A DNA stretch of 64,000 nucleotides, taken from contig JAACJM010000089.1 in NCBI GenBank assembly GCA_013368315.1, positions 1-64,000 on the forward strand, read 5' to 3'. Each line of letters begins with the position of its first letter. Position 1 is the first letter of the stretch. This DNA comes from Tetrapyrgos nigripes. Taxonomy: Eukaryota > Basidiomycota > Agaricomycetes > Agaricales > Campanellaceae. The notes below the pieces were generated by a model. That model was given only the letters and a program-made list of their open reading frames with translations. It made no database searches and was not told the origin of the DNA. Below are positions 8,873 to 19,269 of the stretch, piece by piece. The position numbers were made by a program, and so were the translations under genes.

Positions 8873-11766
8873 ATGTCTAAAAGAATTGGTAAAGACCCAG
8901 GAGGAGATTCGAGGCATGGAAGACAAGAGGACACCAATGCCTCCAAAAAAGATAAAAGTAACAAAGAACGCAGTCGCATCTCAGACAAATTTGCCCGAGC
9001 CTTTAGCTCTCTTCGATTAGGGAGCAAAGAGGAAAGTGAAAGCTCTCGAATCCAAGAGAGAGCTCCAGCAAAAGAGCCCAGCAACTCTCCTGAGCAAGGA
9101 AATATTTCAACAGAATGGTTTCGTGAAGCCCACAATTTCTCAATCAATAACTCAGTAATCAACAACCACATGATAGGTAAGCATTGATATCCTTGGGCTA
9201 TGAGTAACTCAGGCTGACTTTCATTGATAGGTGTAGCTCAGCCTCAACCCACTCCTCAGAAGGTATGTGAAAATGGTTTGGTCTTTCAAGAAGCTCATTT
9301 TTATCATGTCTACCCATGGAATCAGGGAATCACACATGAGTAAGGCATTTATATTCCTCATTTTCAGATTCACTTACATAAATCTTTTGACTTGAAAGTG
9401 ATATGCATTTTGCGACGCCTTCAGTGCCCAAGATTTTCACAGGAAGAGATGATCTTGTCAATGAAGGAGTTAAAATACTCTGCAAAGGTGGCCAAAACCA
9501 TTTGGCAATTCTCGGACCTGGAGGAATTGGGAAAACGTCACTGGCTCTGGTTATCAGTGATAAACAGGAAGTTCAGGAAAAGTTTCAGGACCGTCACTTT
9601 TTGCCATGTGATATCTTGCAAGATCAGAATGATCTTGTCCAGGGTTTCATCCAGGCACTGGGATTAAAAGCACAAGAAAGGAAGAGCCAACATGAAATTC
9701 TTTTCGATCATTTGAGTGCTTTGCAAGCACCTGCACTCTTTATTCTTGATAACTTTGAGACACCATGGAACTACAAGGATGCAAGAACTGATGTTTCAAA
9801 TTTTATCAAAAAGCTTGTGAGATTCAATCATGTAACTCTCATTGTCACTATGAGAGGCATAAAGGGTCCAGGACATCCTGATATCCGCTGGAATAGACTT
9901 GGAGCAGAAGCCGGCATACCAACTCTACCAATTGAGGCAGCTAGGGAAGCATTTTATCTAATTTCAGGGAAAAGCAGAGCTGGCATTCCTCAGGAAAGGC
10001 TAGATTATCTTTTGAATGAATTGGACTGTGTGCCCTTGGCAATCAGACTGGTAGCGCAGCTTGCAGAGAGAATTGATCTGGAAAATTTGATCAGGATCTG
10101 GGATAAGTCCAAGACGGAGATTCTTTCGGAGCCTGATACGGAACCTGGGAAGTTGACAAGTGTAGAATACTCTATAGAACTGTCTGTGAAGCTGCTTCAG
10201 ACTGATACAAAGGACCTCTTAGCAGCATTGGCATACTTGCCAAACGGAATCCCAAATTGGAATACAATCACTAGTCAAATGTTTTCAAAGGTTCAAAAGC
10301 CAGAAATAAAGATATATGAATTGCTAGCTTGTTCATTGGTCTTGGAGACCAATCAGTCTCTCATGATGCTGGCACCAGTCAGAGAGTACATTTCAGCAAG
10401 ATATAGTATCTCGGACTTCTTCCGTAACCAGATTGAGATATTTTATGTTGGAATCACAGAAATGATATCAAGCAATTCAAACCCAGGGGAAGTTTTGGAC
10501 TTGCATAGTTTGAATCTTTTTAAGATATTTTCACAATATGAAGGTCGAGGGGGACATAAAAATTTGAATCGTTTTAAGATATTTTCACAATATGAAAGTC
10601 GAGGGGGACATAAAAAGGCTGCTCACTGTCTTAAAACTCTGGGAGTTAAATATTACTATGTTAACCAGTACAGTAATGCTGCTAAGTTTTTGACAGAAGC
10701 TAGAGTCAAGTTTCAAAACATTAACAATGAATATCAAGCAGCCAATTGTCTGTGGCAGATGGGTGACATTCATAGAGTGCAAAGTCAATATAATGAGGCA
10801 ATAGCAATACTGGCAGAAGCCAAATCTCGCTTCGAACAGATACGCAGCGAGAAGGGGATTGCAGATTGTTTATTGAGTCTGGGTAACATCTACCGGATGC
10901 AATCCAAACATAATGAGGCAACAGCGGCACTGTCCGAAGCAAGAGTTCTGTTTCAGAGCATAGGAAATCAGATTGGTACTGCAAACTGCTTGATGAGCCA
11001 GGGGAACATTTACTATATGCAAGACAAATATAGTGAGGCGACGGAAACACTTTTAGAAGCCAGAGATCTGTTTCAGAGCATAGGAAATCAGCTTGGTACT
11101 GCAAACTGCTTGAGCAGCCTGGGGAACATTTACAGGATGCAAGGCAAATATAGCGAGGCAAGAGAAACATTGTCTGAAGCCAGAGATCTGTACCAGAGCA
11201 GAGGAGACCAACAGGGTACTGCAAACTGTCTGTGGAACCTCGGGGATATTTACAGGCAGCAATCCAAATATAATGAGGCAAGAGAAACATTGTCTGAAGC
11301 CAGGGTTGTGTACCAGAGCATAGGATATCAGAGAGGTACTGCATATTGTTTGTCAACACTGGGCCAGACACTGCACAATCAGAATCAATTAGATGAGGCT
11401 CTTTCATTAATCCATGAAGCATATGCAATTTATTCCACTATGAATGCTGTTCGTGAGATGGGTAGGTGTTTGGACAGATCAGGGATAATATACAGAAAAA
11501 TGGGTCAATATGAGCTGGCAAAGCAAGCCTTCACAGATGCATTGGGATCTTACTCTCAGCTTCAGTCTACAGATCATCTTTTTATGGGATGGTGTCTTTA
11601 TGAATTTGGCCTTCTTTTCAAAGACATGGGCGAGTTTACTGAGGCTAGAAAGAAGTTTCAGGAAGCTAGGGATCTTTTTGCGTCTCATGGGGAGCTGCAA
11701 GATGGTGTAGAGACGTGTGAAGAAGCTCTGGAAGAAATGGAGAGTCTCGCCGAAGTTGCTCAGTGA
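8873..11766 (+). CDS. NLR-like receptor 1: NB-ARC with TPR repeats
   Basis: A fungal STAND/NLR protein, by family role an intracellular recognition switch controlling defence or incompatibility death. Exons 8873-9176, 9231-9262, 9326-9339 (14 nt) and 9399-11766 give 905 residues. Residues 1-80 are charged and probably disordered. 81-102 (EWFREAHNFSINNSVINNHM, then IG) is a short Asn-rich motif. NB-ARC follows: P-loop GPGGIGKTS at 156-164, Walker B ALFILDNFE at 229-237, VTLIVTMRG at 262-270, GLPL-like CVPLAIRL at 327. A linker holds an 18-residue tandem duplication. About nine 40-residue TPRs span 523-880, with a core like LGNIYRMQSKYNEA-x-ETLSEAR. No effector enzyme domain is fused at the N-terminus. 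The last intron ends in AAG, supported by alignment to NLR 3. AATAAA lies at 11934-11939. Confidence 0.88.
9326..9339 (+). other. 14-nt microexon of NLR 1
   Basis: The 14 bases encode G-I-T-H and the first two bases of an Asp codon. They are flanked by ...ATCAG and GTAAGG. Without this exon, exon 2 (phase 0) cannot enter the NB-ARC frame, because that frame has a TGA just upstream of exon 4. NLR 2 and the diverged NLR 3 have a 14-nt exon at the matching place. Confidence 0.65.
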
Positions 11767-12170
11767 ATGTACAAACCAGAATTCTCTGTGATAGCATGTA
11801 ATATTGCTCTCCAAGTCGTATATAGCTCTGTCCAGTCATTCTACACTTACTCTTTTGAAGTTTCATGGTTAGTAAAATGGTGAAATCTCTACAACGTAGC
11901 ACTTTACTTTGTTAAGTATGTCCACTTGTGATCAATAAAATGTGATTTATAACAGTATTACCATCTGCATGAGTAAATGCCTCGTTTATTGCTATAGTAA
12001 GTCCCAAATGAGCCCTTCTCACACGTTACAAATTGCTGCACTAAGACTCGCTCTCTAGAGGTTTCCTGCGCAGAAGTCTGCTTAAGGTTGTAGTGAAACG
12101 TACTCGAAGTTAGCACGCCCCAAGCAGACTTTTTGGTGACTTCAATGCGTTTCCGGGATCTGGGCTCGGG
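11767..12170. other. 3' flank of NLR 1
   Basis: Contains the conserved NLR 3' UTR (GTATATAGCTCTG, CATGGTTAGTAAAATGG, then AATAAA) and a further 200 bp that match the sequence upstream of the intact tRNA-Leu at 49430-49660, including CTCGTTTATTGCTATAGTAAG. No separate gene. Confidence 0.6.
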
Positions 12171-12230
12171 ACGTGAGACTGGGTGGTCTAAGGTGCATTC
12201 AGGCGTGCTTTTGACTGCCACTCTCATCAG
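12171..12230 (+). pseudogene. Broken tRNA-Leu, unit 1
   Basis: The 5' part (GTGAGACTGGGTGGTCTAAGG) and the 3' end (GCCACTCTCATCA) match the intact tRNA-Leu at 49664-49754. The anticodon arm, intron and most of the T arm are missing or scrambled, so it cannot fold as a tRNA. It sits in the same relative position, between NLR 3' flank and MAPKK exon 1. Confidence 0.6.
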
Positions 12231-12239
12231 TGACGAACT

Positions 12240-15200
12240 TGCACAGCCACCAATCCATCCCTACCCACCACGTCTACGATTACATACACGCCGTTACTAC
12301 CTCTTCCTCCCAATCCTTGCGACAACGCCAACGCTAATAGAATCCCTTTCCGCATTACTTATCTCCTCCGGGTCGCCTTCTCCTTCCGTGTCTTCTCATC
12401 CAGATGCACCCCCTATGCATTCGTCTCGCGCTAATGGACACAGACATGGCATTGGCAGTAGCAGGCGTGGTGGTCTTAGACTCCCAGGCTACGATTACCC
12501 TCGAGGATTAGGAAGAAAAAGGCGAGAGTATTGATGGAAGATTATGGGACAGAGACCGAGACTGAGGGCGAGGGGAATGGAAGAAGGCCACGTCACCAGT
12601 GTATTGACATCCATGTCAACTTCGACGTCTCCCTCCACATCTCTACCCATCTGCCTCCTCAGAAAAAGTCCCCAAACCGTCTTTCAAGAAGACGAAAACG
12701 TACTACAAGGCGTTGGGTTCCAAGGACGCGTACATTATGATAATGTTGCATCTCTTCCTCTGCCCCACTCCCTTGTCCCCTGTCCCCTTTCTCTCTCTCA
12801 CTTTCCATACCTGCCCCCTCACCTCTGCGTAAACCAGACCATCCACCTCACCCCAACAATCCTAACGACCTATGCAAACCACGGAGGAGATGGTGAAACC
12901 TATAGAGATGGACATGGCGTTGGCCAAGAAGGTGGGTGTTTATCTTCTTGTATTCTTCTTTCATCGACGAGTGATTTTGAGTGTTTATGGCTGGTTGAGG
13001 AGTCGAGGAGGTTGGAAGTGGCAAGCTGGACTCGGGTCGTTGTCCAGTTGGGAGTAGGCGGCCGGGCCGTGTTGGATTTGTGGGTATTGCATTGTTGGAA
13101 CACTGGGGCTACAGGTTGGGGGCTTGGGGTTGGAAATGTCTTTGGTATCATGCTGGTGCTGTGGGGGTGCCCGGCTGACCGGTCACAGTTGCCGTTGAGG
13201 TCGAGGGTCAGGCTTGGGAGTGGGATATTGCTGTCTTGTCCGAGTCATGCTGGCATTGTCAGTATCAGCGGGACCCTTTGGCGTTGTTCGTTTTCGTTTT
13301 CGTTTTCGTTTCCTTGTCTCGCCTTCTTTCTTCCTTTCTTCGCTTGTCCTTTCCTCCTCTCGTGTAAATGCAAATACTGACCCTCGTACCCTTATCTCCT
13401 CCACCCTTCTTCTCGACCTCTCCCCTATCACTCCCCACCTCCTCATTATCTCCTTCCCCTTCCCGCTCTCAAACGGATTGTCCTCGGAAATGCAAAACTT
13501 CAAATTTGCAAACAACTCCGCCGAGAACTCCGCATTTTTCATATATGCACAAAGCACTCCAAAACCAAAGTTAATGGCGCAGTCTTGCGGAGCATATCTG
13601 CAAGAGCCGAACATATTTATATGCATGGAGTGGGATTGAGGTGGGTGTCTCTTCTCGCACGGTTTCCAGGTTTTTGCTTTCTTCCGCCATTTGCGCCGTT
13701 TCATGTCTTTCTCGCATTTCTCCCTCCCCTCTTGTTCCTTTGATGTCACCGTTGATGTCTTGTGTTTTCGTGTTTTCGTTTTACGGTTTCAATGCTGACT
13801 GGCTTATTTATAACCAGACTCCTTCGACTCTATGAATCCACCTCCCCGCTCCGAGAGCATACCCCGATCAACATGGTGAGGGGGATTGCGCAGAGTGTCT
13901 CGGAGGGTTCAGATTTCATGTAGGATGGGGTTATACATCACGGTGAGTTTCCTTGGCTTTACGTCTATGTCTATGTACACAGCCATGGCTATGACTACGG
14001 CTAATTCTCTTTGGTTCTCAATTTATTGTTTCTGTTTTCCATGGCTTTCCCCCCCGCTCTCTCGTTGCCGTTGACGTCGTCGCTAACTACTGTTCTTTCT
14101 TTTTCTTCTCTCTTTGCGCGCTGCTTTGCCTGCCGTGCCCCCCTCCAACATCCTCTCCTTCTCCGAAGACATTGCACCATGCAACCCTGGTGTCAGCGGA
14201 GAAGCTAGTGAACAGTTTTCGCGAATATGTTTGGGGGGAAGAGTGTTTGTATCAACGCGAGTTTTCGTTTTCCTTCCTCTTGGAGTTTCGGGGGGCGTGG
14301 TTTGGGGTTTTTGTGAAGGGTGGGTCGGTCTGGTTTCAGGTGTGAGTTCGAGTTTCAATTGCTTTTCGAGGTTCGTCTTTGTTGCGAAGGGTGGGGTTTG
14401 GGGTTTGAGTGGTGTACTTTTCTTTCTTTCTTTCTTCTTTTCTTTTTTGAAACGGGGGGCGGGGGTCAGGCATCGGGTGTCAAAGTAGTGAAGGAGGGTA
14501 AAAGAAGGGTGAAGGGGAGGTTGGGTTCACGAGCTGAAGATGCGAGTATTAGTGTTGGGTTTTGGAGCTTCGTTATCAAGTGCTGAGCATAGCTTCGGGT
14601 CTGGTTCCAGTGTCGACTATGGTGATGATACTGCCGGCGCTGATGTCGGCAGTAATATTGTTGATGTTAATGCTTCTGCTAGTTTTTGTCAGCCACGGAC
14701 GGTCCCGATGCTTTTCTGTCTTCCGCACAAAGTTCTGTTTTTATTCTATTCTTTTTTCTTTTTCTTTCTTTTTCCTTTTCTCTTTGCTTTGTGATTTCTT
14801 TACGTCTATGTCTATTTCTCTTCGATCCTCCCATACACATATTCCTGGATTGGGGATGGCAATGGTCTTTGGTGTTGGCTTCAATGTTGGCGATGCGTGA
14901 AGACGCAAACAAATAGGGGTAAACTTAAAACAAGATGTCGGATGGTACATAGCTCATAGTAAAATAGTCTCTACTTCATACTTGCATTGCAAGAATAATG
15001 TAAGCAATGGAAGCTGGATCATTGTGTCCTACGGAGCATACCTGCAAGAGCCGAATATACGTATGTGTATGGAGTGGATTGAGGTGGGTCTCATCTTGCA
15101 TGAGTTCTAAGGTTTTTGGTTTCTTCCGCTTTTTACACAGTTTGGCATCCTTCTACCATTTCCCCTCCCGTCTCGCACCTTAACTGCGGCTAATTTTCTT

Positions 15201-15720
15201 TCATTCTTTCATTCTTACTTGTCACATTTCCTGTTTCGGCGTCTTTTTCCCCCCTCTCTCGCTGCTGTTGACTTCGTCGATAACTACTGTTCTTTCTTTT
15301 CCTCTCTCTTTGCGCATTGCTCTGCCCTCCATCCTTTTAACTGTCCCCCCCTTCCCCCCCTTCCCCCCCTCCTTGCTCTCCCTTTCCCTCCCCCCCTTAC
15401 ATTTCACCAGAAAATAAACCACGAAAAAGACATCGAAACCTCCAACTCGTCGTTTTCCATTATTCGGCACATCAAACTATGTGACTTTGGTGTCAGTGGA
15501 GAGTTGGTATTCATTCATATGAATACGTTTGCGGGGCGGGTGTTTATACCCGTCGTTTCACTGCTGTTGGTGACTATAGAGTGCTAGACGGTCGCATACG
15601 GTGGTGCAACTTCTGCTTCTGCCTCCACTCTTGCTGTTCATTTGTCGGTTTTATAGTTCTCGGTTCTTCTTTTTTGTTTCTTTTCTTTTTGTTTACTTCC
15701 TTTTCCCCCTATGCTTGGAT
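12240..15720 (+). pseudogene. Broken MAP kinase kinase copy, unit 1
   Basis: Matches the intact MAPKK at 50039-54343, introns included, so it arose by DNA duplication and not by retrocopying. Exon-1-like DNA is at about 12240-12720, exon-2-like at 12830-12932, exon-3-like at 13470-13640, exon-4-like at 13815-13945 and exon-5-like at 14150-14265. Many indels and stops break it: the exon-4 copy has TAG where the parent reads Leu-Tyr-Lys, and the exon-5 copy has lost the DIKPSN segment. A second partial set follows: exon-3-like at 14990-15085, exon-5-like at 15440-15560 and intron-5-like DNA to about 15720. Exon 6 is absent. No functional kinase can be made. Confidence 0.75.
13284..13312 (+). 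repeat. GTTTTC microsatellite, unit 1
   Basis: About four copies of the hexamer TTCGTT in the second intron of the broken MAPKK. The unit 2 copy near 24721-24757 is longer, showing length change since duplication. Confidence 0.7.
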
Positions 15721-15735
15721 TTCGTGGACAATACT

Positions 15736-16050
15736 ATTTCCGAACCTCTCCTTGATTTTTCAGGGTTTCCGAAGCTTCTGGCGCCATTCTTCAATATCTC
15801 GACAACTCCTCACCTTTCCGAACTCTTGTCTCGAGTTCACCGAACCCTTGTAGCACCTTCCGAACCTCTGTTGAAGTCTACCGAACACTTGTAGCACCTT
15901 CCGAACCTCTCTTGAAGTCCACCAAACACTTGTAGCACCTTCCGAACCTTTTCCTCGAGCGCAGCGAATACTTTGAAAGAATTTCCGAACCTCTGATCTT
16001 TGGCACCACTTCGGCCTAACCTCTTTTCAAGACCACCTAACACTTTGACG
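15736..16050 (+). repeat. 41-bp minisatellite
   Basis: A 41-bp unit starting CCGAACCTCT and ending TTGTAGCACCTT is repeated about three times exactly (roughly 15840-15960), with degenerate copies on both sides that keep CCGAAC at regular spacing. It lies directly at the point where unit 1 stops matching unit 2. It is not coding. Confidence 0.7.
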
Positions 16051-16054
16051 CACA

Positions 16055-16615
16055 TATAGTAATATGAATGTATAATAAAAATATGTAGATATTGAATTTT
16101 TGCTTACTTTATTTGCTTGACGTTTTAGCACTTATTGCCAGGGGTTTACCCGTGGGAATGATACTTCCGAATTGAGCTTCCCAGGCAGTCAGGACTCAGA
16201 ATTGTCCTCAACATATCTCCCTATCTGCACAAGATTCTGCCATTTGGATTTCCGTTCTGGTTATGCTTTAGTATGGGATACATCAAGATGACATCTACTC
16301 AGACTTGATTTTTTCATTGATTACATATGTAGCATATCTATATCTAATCTACTGTGTTCCGAGTCTGTAGTTCCATAGTTACTGAACGTACCTTGCTGAA
16401 CTGACACTGGCCAAACAAAAGACATGGCCATATTTATAGTCTGATCTGACTCAATAGCTGCAGGACACATGTGTTACCATCTGTCACTCCACTTGGTGTA
16501 TCATTCGCAGCAGCATACGTGATTGTAAACGATTAAGGAAGACAGAATGACAGTAGGTTAACGGTAACAAGCGACAGAAATAGGATCCAAACGAGAGTAG
16601 GTAAAATATTGATAT
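16055..16615. other. Intergenic, nothing recognised
   Basis: AT-rich sequence without coding signal or a repeat partner in the window. Confidence 0.4.
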
Positions 16616-16619
16616 GAAA

Positions 16620-17020
16620 TCACTGCAATTCCATCAATTTCTCGGTAATGGCACAGCAGATGCGGGAATGGAAGTGTATCAACGTGGTGTTCAGCATAAG
16701 AAACAGCTTAGCCCTACACCTTGGGTCGATCGATCTAAAAGAAAACTGCTCCAACTGATAGCCTAGATCAATAGAGAGCCCCCATTGGCCCTTATCAGCC
16801 TTTATGAGAGCGGGAAGTGTAGCGGAAATACGTTTCCATTCAGATTTGACAGCGTTGACACACTGAGCATGATTGTCACATCAAAAGAGTCCCCAATCGT
16901 CATTGTCACCATTGGGTAGTCGAGGAGGGTGATGTATTAGCTCATTGAGAGTGTTTGCAAAAAGAGTGGAGCCATCGCGAAGGATCCAGTCAACTGAGCA
17001 CTGTTTAACTGAAGGATATT
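16620..17020 (-). pseudogene. Last-exon-like fragment of an unknown protein
   Basis: Minus-strand frame following an acceptor-like TTTCAG. It reads YPSVKQCSVDWILRDG, then NDDWGLF, one TGA, and then CVNAVKSEWKRISATLPAL and further residues to a natural-looking stop at 16620. The composition and the long open frame on both sides of a single stop suggest a real exon hit by one nonsense mutation. The family is not recognised and no upstream exon was found. Confidence 0.3.
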
Positions 17021-17029
17021 CTGAAAGAC

Positions 17030-18235
17030 AGTCAGCAAAACAACAATAATCTATATAGAATGCGACTACCCGTGTGAGGATTTCGACGGCTAATTAACCG
17101 AGTAAGGCACAAAGTCACGTGGTCTGCACAACCTTCCGACGGAAACAACTGCCACCACTGACGAGCGCGCTTACTGCCGGTAATAAGCCCCTGTCCATCT
17201 GTTTTCCCAGGCAAACTTCACTACCTATGTTCCACAGCATATATGCTACATACCTCAATGAATATAGCAAAAAGGTCCCTGTAAAATATATGCAGATGTA
17301 AATAACTCAAAAAAGCCTTAGATTCTACCATACTGAGGTCAACTATTAGTAAATTGTAAGAAAGCATACTTTCCTCAGGTGACTGTATGCAAGAGAAGGA
17401 GAATGAGGAAGGGTGTCTGGAATTTTGTTATCATAGTTAGCTAATAATGATGGAGGAAGATTTGGAGGTGTGAGTAGGAGGATGTGGGTAGATATGGGGA
17501 TGGGGGTGGCTGATAGTGTCCTTGCACATCCTCAATGGTAAGTATGTAATGTACAGCATATGTATGATAAAAATGTGAAATAGTGGCAGGGGTAGTATAA
17601 ATTTCAGTAAGTCTGGCCTGGCTTTGGCACATAACATCCTCAACACTAATGCACAGAATTTTTCAAATTTTAATGACTATGAAGGACAGTACAGAGTATA
17701 TTTCCTTTGTGTGTTTTGAGCAGACTGAAACTAAACCAATGTAGGCTTGAACCAAGTTCTCAAAAACTAATGCTTATAATAACCATGTATATACCCTTTT
17801 TCAAGGTGTTCAGTGCTGAGTGAGGGAAGTCCTGAGCTTAATAATAAAAAAGAGCGAGGGCTGAAGGTCCGAGTGGATTATAACCTGAGTTAGTTAGGAT
17901 GAGAAGATGGGGCTGCAACGTTGCTAATGGCCATACCCTTGCCATACCCTTTTTTGAGGCGTGCAGTGCCAAGTGAGTCCTCATAATAAGTAACCCTGTA
18001 TATATACCCCTATTATCGAGAACGAGGTGGTAGCTGAGTGAGCGGGGTCCAGGGGCGCAGCCCTGGCAAGCTGTGAATCCGTGCTGTAGGCAGGTGCGAG
18101 CGATAGCGAGTCATCGTGCCGAAGGCACGGGTTCACAGCTCGTGTGTATAATATGAGCACGCACGTTCAAAGATCTCAGTGCTTTCTGGTTGAGAAATGA
18201 TAGGACCAGAAACAAACATACGCCGCAAACCATCA
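17030..18235. other. Intergenic with dispersed-repeat-like sequence
   Basis: No gene. 17760-18040 holds short motifs typical of dispersed fungal repeats (ATACCCTTTTT with nearby TGAGTGAG, twice) and runs into a GC-rich hairpin region at 18045-18145. Confidence 0.35.
18045..18145. repeat. GC-rich hairpin-forming sequence
   Basis: CCAGGGGCGCAGCCCTGG folds on itself. Just after it AAGCTGTGAATCCGTGC is matched in reverse by GCACGGGTTCACAGCT some 45 bp further on, giving a nested stem. Such structures occur at ends of Helitron-like or other non-autonomous elements. No element border can be fixed here. Confidence 0.45.
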
Positions 18236-18434
18236 TAGACCCATGATTCTTGGCGATTTTGACATATGGGTCCATGGCCTCCCTATCAAGCGAATCAATC
18301 CCCTGGATGGCCAGCTCAACGCCAGGTTCCCATAGCCACATCTTGGACAGATGTAACACGCCGAGGTACCAGTGCGGGGGTCTCGTCACTTTTGTGATGA
18401 TAGAGTCACTGCAATACATAGACAGGTTGAACAA
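18150..18434 (-). pseudogene. C-terminal fragment of a BTB-type agaricomycete protein
   Basis: The minus-strand frame reads WYLGVLHLSKMWLWEPG, then VELAIQGIDSLD and DPYVKIAKNHG. This matches the helical region that follows the BTB/POZ domain in a large agaricomycete family (pattern W-x2-VLxLSxMW, AIxxIDxL, DPxxKIxxA). The BTB domain itself is missing. The fragment ends exactly where unit 2 begins (18436), so the duplication or insertion of unit 2 appears to have cut the gene. The assignment rests on motif recall and not on a search. Confidence 0.4.
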
Positions 18435-18435
18435 A

Positions 18436-19130
18436 GTGCAAGGCTAAGGTCGTTCTTCACTTCATGTACTTTCTCAATGCTTCATCCTTTTCCTGACTGA
18501 AATCTCCAGTAATCAGCTGCAGCATGGTGTCAGAGACTGGGTACGAAGGTATGCGTTCATACTTCTGAATTTCATTCTCAATGCCATAACTTTCGCGGTC
18601 TTGGGGAATTTCTCCTTTTACTGGTACTAATCTTGTCAGTTGCAAATAACGACGCGATGTCACATCTGAGATGGCTTGTTCATTGGCGTCTGATGTGGGT
18701 TCGTATTCTCCTTCTTCGACTTCTGATTCTGCGAAATCTGAATCAGACCGCTCGGGATCAACTTCCTGCGAAGCTTTAGGAGGTGAGTGTTGTGGAGATG
18801 CGGGTTGTGATAATCATCCAGGTGTTTTTGGCATTGCACCAGGGACAGATTGAGATGATCCCGGGGTGTTCATAAAGAATGAAGTCGAAATTGAAGGGTA
18901 TGGTTGTAGTACTGGTCGAGAATGATATTTGGCTTCCTGGCTGTGATTTAGGTTTACGAGCACGAGGCTTCCAAGGGTTTGGGTTTGGGCTTGCCGATTG
19001 CGTTCAGCGGTCTGACGAAGTGGGTATCTTGTTTGTTCGTCCGAGTTGCTCATGCAACAGCTGGAGTGTTGCTAGTAAAGAGTCTAGGTAACCAATTCGT
19101 AAGACAGTGGTTCTCCATATTGTACAAGTA
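18436..19130 (-). mobile_element. Truncated LTR retrotransposon remnant, unit 2
   Basis: Copy of 6835-7860 lacking 327 bp that hold the LTR-like end in unit 1. The break lies between matching GGTTC/GTTCC letters, which suggests a microhomology deletion. Its left edge is the left edge of unit 2. Confidence 0.45.
18457..19053 (-). pseudogene. Gag-like fragment with internal stop, unit 2
   Basis: Near-identical to 6855-7451, with the same TGA (18814-18816) in the same place. The few differences include Gly-Ser-Glu to Asp-Arg-Glu near the C-terminus. Truncated and not functional. Confidence 0.4.
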
Positions 19131-19269
19131 AGTACCGTTCCTCGGGCATATTCCCGAAACTAATGCTATTGTTACATTATTCATATGGCTCATAAATACT
19201 AATACAGGCGAAGTGAAAGACGTGAGGATTTTGTAGTACATGCTATCCTAGGTTCCTAACAATGATTCT

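Noticed and set aside
10721..11428. 235-residue open frame on the minus strand across the TPRs of NLR 1 (also 21996-22703 and 37746-38453)
   Set aside because: It is the antisense of the periodic TPR DNA. Its own repeats only mirror the 120-bp period of the sense gene and no splice or start signals support it.
12544..13380. 278-residue plus frame in unit 1 as a new gene
   Set aside because: It runs through exon-2-like and intron-like DNA of the kinase pseudogene and has no coherent domain.
13183..13749. 188-residue minus frame in the unit 1 kinase pseudogene
   Set aside because: Composed of Arg/Lys runs from the GTTTTC microsatellite on the opposite strand; no domain.
15830..15970. CRISPR-like regular repeats
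   Set aside because: The 41-bp units are directly adjacent without spacers and the genome is fungal; it is a minisatellite.
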